Source of the DNA: Allosphingosinicella sp.
GTDB lineage: Bacteria > Pseudomonadota > Alphaproteobacteria > Sphingomonadales > Sphingomonadaceae
Assembly (NCBI GenBank): GCA_030146745.1
Contig: JASLBD010000209.1
Coordinates: forward strand, 1-9,032
Reading direction: 5' to 3'
DNA: 9,032 nucleotides
Within the stretch, counting starts at the first letter, position 1, and every line of letters starts with the position of its first letter. This document shows positions 6,231 through 9,032 of the stretch, piece after piece. A program made the position numbers and the translations under genes. The notes below the pieces were generated by a model. It saw only the letters and a program-made list of their open reading frames with translations. It was not told the origin of the DNA and searched no databases.

Positions 6231-6294
6231 GTAAGTTTATGCCCCGTTTCCCATATGCTTAGCGGGATGAACGGCGGATTTCGGCCATTTTACG

Positions 6295-6309
6295 TGCAAT
6301 TGCCTTGCA
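6295..6309. promoter_or_regulatory. Candidate Fur/Mur-type operator
   Basis: TGCAA-TTGCC-TTGCA is a perfect inverted repeat of 5-base arms with a 5-base spacer. This matches the arm layout of the alphaproteobacterial Fur/Mur box (TGCAA-ATNAT-TTGCA), although the central five bases are not the A/T-rich ones expected. Its position upstream of tonB, a gene commonly iron-regulated, supports the idea. This is inference and not proof of binding. Confidence 0.35.
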
Positions 6310-6314
6310 TTCAC

Positions 6315-6333
6315 AGGAGGATTGCGTCCTCCT
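6315..6333 (+). other. Perfect hairpin with AGGAGG in its 5' arm
   Basis: AGGAGGA (6315-6321) and TCCTCCT (6327-6333) form a 7-bp stem with a TTGCG loop, followed by TTGTCTC. It sits in the middle of the divergent region. It could be an intrinsic terminator or attenuator of a short leader, or an SD-like sequence masked by its complement. A second copy of the 3' arm core (CCTCCT) lies at 6354-6359 and could compete for pairing. Confidence 0.5.
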
Positions 6334-6475
6334 TTGTCTCACGATAGAGGAACCTCCTCCAATGGATGATATGTTGATACATCGCATATCGGATGGAGCC
6401 GTTAGGGATCAGCCGCGTTGTTGACGACGCGCGGGTCCCCGGCAGAGGGACGAAGAGAGGGAGTGTGGCTGATTA

Positions 6476-7117
6476 ATGGCATATGCTGACAACAGGATGA
6501 GCCGGAGCCGCATGACGGCGATCTTCATCGTCGCCGTCCTCCACGCTCTCCTTGGCTACGCACTCATCACCGGCCTGGCCTATAATGTGGTCAAGAAGGT
6601 GGCGGCCGACCTCAAGACGTTCAACGTCGAGGAGGAGCCGCCGCCCCCCGAGGAGAAGCCGCCGCCCCCGCCGCCGGACCAGCCGCAGACTCCGCCGCCG
6701 GTGGTGACTCCGCCGCCGATCGTCCGGACCAACACGCCGCCGCCGCCGATGGTGACGACGAACGTGGCTCCGCCGCCGGTGATCACCTATACGGAGCCTC
6801 CGGCTCCGCCGCCCAAGAAGGTCACGCCCGCCCGGGCGAAGGCGAACCTCGGTTCGCTCTTCTCGGACGAGGATTATCCGACTTCGGCCGTCCGCGCCGG
6901 GGAATCGGGCGCGACCAGCTTCCGGCTCGAGGTCGGCGCCAACGGCCGGGTGACCAACTGCACGGTGACGTCGTCGAGCGGCTCGTCCGCACTCGATTCG
7001 ACGACCTGCCGCCTGCTCAGGTCGCGGGCCCGCTTCTCGCCCGCGACCGACAGCACCGGAGCCAATACGAGCGACACGGTGACCGGCCGAATCGTCTGGC
7101 GACTGCCGGCCGACTGA
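6476..7117 (+). CDS. tonB: TonB, energy transducer for outer-membrane transport
   Basis: TonB spans the periplasm and transmits energy from the ExbB-ExbD motor to TonB-dependent receptors in the outer membrane. The protein has 213 residues. One N-terminal membrane anchor (about 14-36) carries His23, which corresponds to the functionally important His20 of E. coli; the Ser of the E. coli SxxxH motif is Val19 here. A Pro-rich, acidic-then-neutral linker follows (about 52-115, many PPP runs). The C-terminal TonB domain (about 125-213) has YPTSAVRAGESG, FRLEVGANGRV, a Cys pair (C162 and C178, NCTV...DSTTCRLL) and RARFSPA. The Cys pair is typical of the TonB_C subgroup with the SSG-LD-C pattern and may form a disulfide. 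An in-frame TGA two codons before the ATG rules out a longer start. It leads the exbB-exbD-exbD cluster, ending 57 bases before exbB. Confidence 0.93.
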   Translation: MAYADNRMSRSRMTAIFIVAVLHALLGYALITGLAYNVVKKVAADLKTFNVEEEPPPPEEKPPPPPPDQPQTPPPVVTPPPIVRTNTPPPPMVTTNVAPPPVITYTEPPAPPPKKVTPARAKANLGSLFSDEDYPTSAVRAGESGATSFRLEVGANGRVTNCTVTSSSGSSALDSTTCRLLRSRARFSPATDSTGANTSDTVTGRIVWRLPAD

Positions 7118-7174
7118 GGACGATCGACGGGAAACATACGATTTTCAAATCTATCTGAGAGGAAAGTAGAGACC

Positions 7175-8008
7175 ATGGCCACCCCAGCAGCAGGCGCAGC
7201 CCACGGCGGCGAAAACCCTTATGGCCTGATGGCCGCACTCGAGCAGGGCGGCGCGATCGCCTGGGCGACCTTCATCATCCTCGTGATCATGTCGGCCGGT
7301 TCCTGGTACGTGCTGTTCGTCAAGCTGTTCGAGCAGCAGAAGATCATCAACCAGGGACGCCGCGCCCGGACCAGCTTCTGGCAATCGGCGAACCTGCGCG
7401 AAGGCGCTTCGAAGCTGGAGAAGAACAGCGCCTACCGGCAGATCGTCGACGACGGCATCCTCGCGCTGGAGCAGCATGACAAGCTGACCGACCCGATCGA
7501 CCAGCACGACTGGATGCTCAACTCGCTGGCGCGCAGCCAGGGCCTGATCAGCTCGCGCCTGTCGAGCGGCCTCGCCTTCCTCGCCACCGTCGGTTCGACC
7601 GCTCCGTTCGTCGGACTGTTCGGAACCGTCGTCGGCATCTACCGCGCGCTCGTGAAGATCGGCGCCGCCGGTCAGGCGTCCATCGACACCGTCGCCGGCC
7701 CGGTCGGCGAGGCTCTGATCATGACCGCCCTCGGCCTCGTCGTCGCCGTTCCCGCGGTGCTCGCCTACAACTGGCTCATTCGCCGCAACAAGGCGATCGT
7801 CGAGGAGCTGGCCCGCTTCTCGAACGAACTCCACGGCTACATGATGTCGGGCGGCGCCGTCCGTCCCGTCATCGCCGGCCGTCCCGCCGGCGCCGCCGCT
7901 TCGTCCGGTGCGGGCGCTGCGAAAGGCCCGGGCGCGGCCTCGCCGGGCGGCACTACCGCCACCGGCAGCGCCGTCGGCGCTCCCCACGGCGGCCCGAAGA
8001 AAGTCTGA
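7175..8008 (+). CDS. exbB: ExbB, proton-channel subunit of the TonB motor (MotA/TolQ/ExbB family)
   Basis: ExbB is the pentameric inner-membrane scaffold of the ExbBD motor that converts proton motive force into TonB movement. The protein has 277 residues. Three membrane segments are visible at about 27-50, 132-158 and 176-202. The signature GPVGEALIMTALGLVVAVPAVLAYN includes Glu179, equivalent to E. coli Glu176; Thr151 (LFGTVVGIY) and Thr184 match the polar channel residues Thr148 and Thr181. A soluble cytoplasmic domain lies between the first two segments. After about residue 226 there is a 50-residue Gly/Ala/Pro/Ser-rich tail ending GGPKKV, which makes the protein longer than E. coli ExbB (244). 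TolQ is a paralogous alternative, but the neighbouring tonB argues for ExbB. GAGAGG (7157-7162) upstream is a purine-rich, somewhat distant ribosome binding site. Confidence 0.94.
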   Translation: MATPAAGAAHGGENPYGLMAALEQGGAIAWATFIILVIMSAGSWYVLFVKLFEQQKIINQGRRARTSFWQSANLREGASKLEKNSAYRQIVDDGILALEQHDKLTDPIDQHDWMLNSLARSQGLISSRLSSGLAFLATVGSTAPFVGLFGTVVGIYRALVKIGAAGQASIDTVAGPVGEALIMTALGLVVAVPAVLAYNWLIRRNKAIVEELARFSNELHGYMMSGGAVRPVIAGRPAGAAASSGAGAAKGPGAASPGGTTATGSAVGAPHGGPKKV

Positions 8009-8019
8009 TGAAAGAAGGC

Positions 8020-8047
8020 GGCGGCGGGGCTTCACGGCTCCGCCGCC
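8020..8047 (+). other. GC-rich stem-loop in the exbB-exbD1 intercistronic gap
   Basis: GGCGGCGGGGC (8020-8030) pairs with GCTCCGCCGCC (8037-8047) over 11 positions (one G-U) around a TTCACG loop. It begins 11 bases after the exbB stop, inside the 79-base gap. No T-run follows, so it is not a classical terminator. It may stabilise the 3' end of a tonB-exbB mRNA or reduce read-through. Confidence 0.6.
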
Positions 8048-8087
8048 TCCGGCTCCCCGGCCCTCGATCTAGATAGGATTACCGACC

Positions 8088-8582
8088 ATGGCCATGAATG
8101 TCGGCCAAGAGAGCGAAACCGGCGAAGAAACGCCGATGTCCGACATCAACACGACGCCGCTCGTCGACGTCATGCTGGTGCTCCTCATCATCTTCCTGAT
8201 CACGGTGCCGGTCGTCATCCAGACGATCCCGATGAAATTGCCGAAGGTGGAATTCGAGCCGACGCAGACCAAGCCGGAGAACGTCTCTCTCTCCGTGCGC
8301 GGCGCCCCGGACGGCACCTGCGAGGTCTATTGGGGCCTGACCAGGATGGATTCCGAACAATTGCTCCAGCGGGCGGTCAAGAAGCTCGAGGACGAGATCG
8401 CCAGGCTCGGCGGAGTCGACAATATGACCGAGGAGAATATGCCGGAGGCGCATATCCGCGCCGACGTCGACACGCCCTACAGATGCGTGGGCGGCGCCAT
8501 CTTCACCATGCAGCGGGCCGGCTTCGCCCGTGTCGGCTTCATTTCAGAGCCGCCTCCGAGGGGCGGCGGCGACCGCCTCTAG
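8088..8582 (+). CDS. exbD1: ExbD-family biopolymer transport protein (first paralogue)
   Basis: ExbD couples proton flow through the ExbB pentamer to TonB. The protein has 164 residues: a short cytoplasmic tail, the membrane helix (about 22-45) starting with the signature SDINTTPLVDVMLVLL, and a periplasmic domain. Asp27 corresponds to the essential proton-carrying Asp25 of E. coli ExbD. The periplasmic domain carries two cysteines (C78, C133) and a longer middle segment (KKLEDEIARLGGVDNMTEEN) that the second paralogue lacks. The C-terminus is Pro/Gly-rich (EPPPRGGGDRL). AGGA at 8075-8078 stands 9 bases before the ATG. The coding end can fold into an 8-bp hairpin (8549-8556 with 8560-8567). 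TolR is the paralogous alternative. The name exbD1 is by position, following the exbB-exbD1-exbD2 order known from Xanthomonas. Confidence 0.92.
   Translation: MAMNVGQESETGEETPMSDINTTPLVDVMLVLLIIFLITVPVVIQTIPMKLPKVEFEPTQTKPENVSLSVRGAPDGTCEVYWGLTRMDSEQLLQRAVKKLEDEIARLGGVDNMTEENMPEAHIRADVDTPYRCVGGAIFTMQRAGFARVGFISEPPPRGGGDRL
8142..8191 (+). repeat. Direct repeat copy 1, within exbD1
   Basis: This 50-base stretch encodes the Asp-bearing membrane-helix start and matches 8662-8711 at 48 of 50 positions, same strand and same reading frame. The rest of the two genes has diverged much more. Confidence 0.9.
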
Positions 8583-8619
8583 GCCGGTGCGCGACAGATA
8601 GGTTTCAGGAGTAGATTTT

Positions 8620-9032
8620 ATGTCAATGGCAGTCGCGGGCGACGAAGACGAACCGATGATGGACATCAACACGACGCCGCTCATCGACGTCATGCTGGTG
8701 CTCCTGATCATGTTCATCATCACCATCCCGCTGCAGACGCACGCGGTGAAGCTGGACCTTCCGCAGGACCAGCCGAACAACCAGCCGCCGCCGATCGATC
8801 CGGTCAAGAACAAGATCGTGATCACGCCGCAGAACCAGGTGATGTGGAACGGCCAGCCGATCGACCTGGTCAGGCTTCGCCAATATCTCGACGTCACCCA
8901 GACGATGAATCCGGTCCCCGAGCTTCACCTCCAGCCCGAGCCCAACGCCCGTTACGAGCTGGTCGACGAAGTCCTCGCCGTCACCAAGCGCGCCCGGGTC
9001 GAGAAGATGGGCTTCGTCGGCAACGAGGCCTA
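8620..9032 (+). CDS. exbD2: ExbD-family biopolymer transport protein (second paralogue), cut by window end
   Basis: The frame gives 137 residues and is still open at the last base (…GFVGNEA, then TA), so only the extreme C-terminus or the stop is missing. The membrane helix (about 18-40) starts with MDINTTPLIDVMLVLL, and Asp23 is the counterpart of E. coli ExbD Asp25. The periplasmic domain has a Pro/Gln-rich linker (about 49-60), then NKIVITPQNQVMWNGQPID and a typical ExbD C-terminal half (ARYELVDEVLAVTKRARVEKMGFVG). It has no cysteine, unlike the first paralogue. AGGAG at 8607-8611 lies 8 bases before the ATG. The 37-base gap after exbD1 suggests one transcript. In Xanthomonas campestris the second exbD is dispensable for iron uptake but needed in plant interaction; whether that applies here is unknown. 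Confidence 0.92.
   Translation, partial: MSMAVAGDEDEPMMDINTTPLIDVMLVLLIMFIITIPLQTHAVKLDLPQDQPNNQPPPIDPVKNKIVITPQNQVMWNGQPIDLVRLRQYLDVTQTMNPVPELHLQPEPNARYELVDEVLAVTKRARVEKMGFVGNEA
8662..8711 (+). repeat. Direct repeat copy 2, within exbD2
   Basis: This is the partner of 8142-8191, 520 bases downstream, with two substitutions in 50 bases (the Val/Ile codon before the catalytic Asp, and one silent Leu codon position). Confidence 0.9.

Larger units (their letters stand above)
6219..6475. promoter_or_regulatory. Divergent regulatory region upstream of tonB
   Basis: This stretch separates the exported-protein gene from tonB and is less GC-rich than the surrounding genes. It contains TGCAA-N5-TTGCA at 6295-6309, a perfect 7-bp hairpin at 6315-6333, the inverted repeat GATATG-N11-CATATC at 6368-6390, and two small hairpins close to tonB (6414-6431, CGCGTTG/CGACGCG with one G-U pair; 6435-6451, GTCCC/GGGAC). 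I could not pair a convincing -35 with a -10: TTGATA at 6374 and TTGACG at 6421 are possible -35 boxes without a good partner. The tonB start is preceded by AGGGAG at 6458-6463, 12 bases from the ATG, which is longer than usual spacing. Confidence 0.6.

Noticed and set aside
6267..6347. A 26-codon plus-strand open frame upstream of tonB (ATG at 6267)
   Set aside because: It has no convincing ribosome binding site, and the frame spans the candidate operator and the hairpin; too short to support as a gene from one sequence.
6580..6786. Gly-rich minus-strand open frame
   Set aside because: It is the complement of the proline-codon runs in the TonB linker, not a gene.
8020..8047. Intrinsic terminator ending the tonB-exbB transcript completely
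   Set aside because: The stem is strong but no T-run follows, and the exbD genes downstream have no evident promoter of their own, so full termination is unlikely.
1..9032. CRISPR arrays, phage, transposon ends, tRNA or rRNA genes, toxin-antitoxin or defence systems
   Set aside because: No periodic repeats, terminal inverted repeats, cloverleaf-like sequence, or recognisable defence or mobility proteins were seen on either strand.

Overview
The window looks like the chromosome of a GC-rich alphaproteobacterium, most probably a sphingomonad (Sphingomonadales). The basis is high-GC coding DNA, a ParC C-terminus and a TonB N-terminus (MAYAD...) of the kind I associate with that order, a tonB-exbB-exbD-exbD cluster, and a DUF1285 / CoA-pyrophosphatase Nudix / CCA-transferase gene string common in alphaproteobacteria. 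The order is an inference from protein character; no search was run. Most of the window is ordinary core genome. I see no CRISPR array, prophage, insertion sequence, tRNA or rRNA.

Layout. (1) 1-1287, plus: the 3' part of parC (topoisomerase IV subunit A). (2) 1338-1589, minus: a small secreted six-cysteine protein of unknown function, separated from parC by a terminator-like hairpin. (3) 1735-4096, minus: a translationally coupled three-gene operon, read from high to low coordinates as DUF1285 protein, CoA-pyrophosphatase-type Nudix hydrolase and CCA tRNA nucleotidyltransferase, with 4-base overlaps at both junctions. (4) 4173-5325, plus, divergent from that operon across 76 bases: an SDR of the pteridine reductase / FolM type overlapping folB by 8 bases, which makes a compact pterin/folate pair. 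A strong hairpin at 5326-5356 separates it from the next, convergent gene. (5) 5358-6218, minus: an exported protein of unknown function. (6) 6219-6475: a 257-base divergent intergenic region, less GC-rich than its surroundings, with a Fur/Mur-like inverted repeat and several hairpins. (7) 6476 to the window end, plus: tonB, exbB, exbD1 and exbD2 (cut by the window edge), the energising complex for TonB-dependent outer-membrane transport.

How the genes work together. ExbB and the two ExbD paralogues form a proton-driven inner-membrane motor that acts through TonB on outer-membrane receptors. The SDR and FolB both act on reduced pterins. CCA transferase matures tRNA 3' ends. The Nudix enzyme probably trims CoA derivatives.

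The points most worth a second look are: the six-cysteine protein, whose cysteines are spaced as a nested helical hairpin (twin CX3C) that also contains a CXXCH motif; the SDR, which has Asp in place of the usual catalytic Ser, at PTR1/FolM spacing, coupled to FolB; the regulatory-looking tonB upstream region; a GC-rich hairpin between exbB and exbD1; and a 48/50 direct repeat between the two exbD genes.
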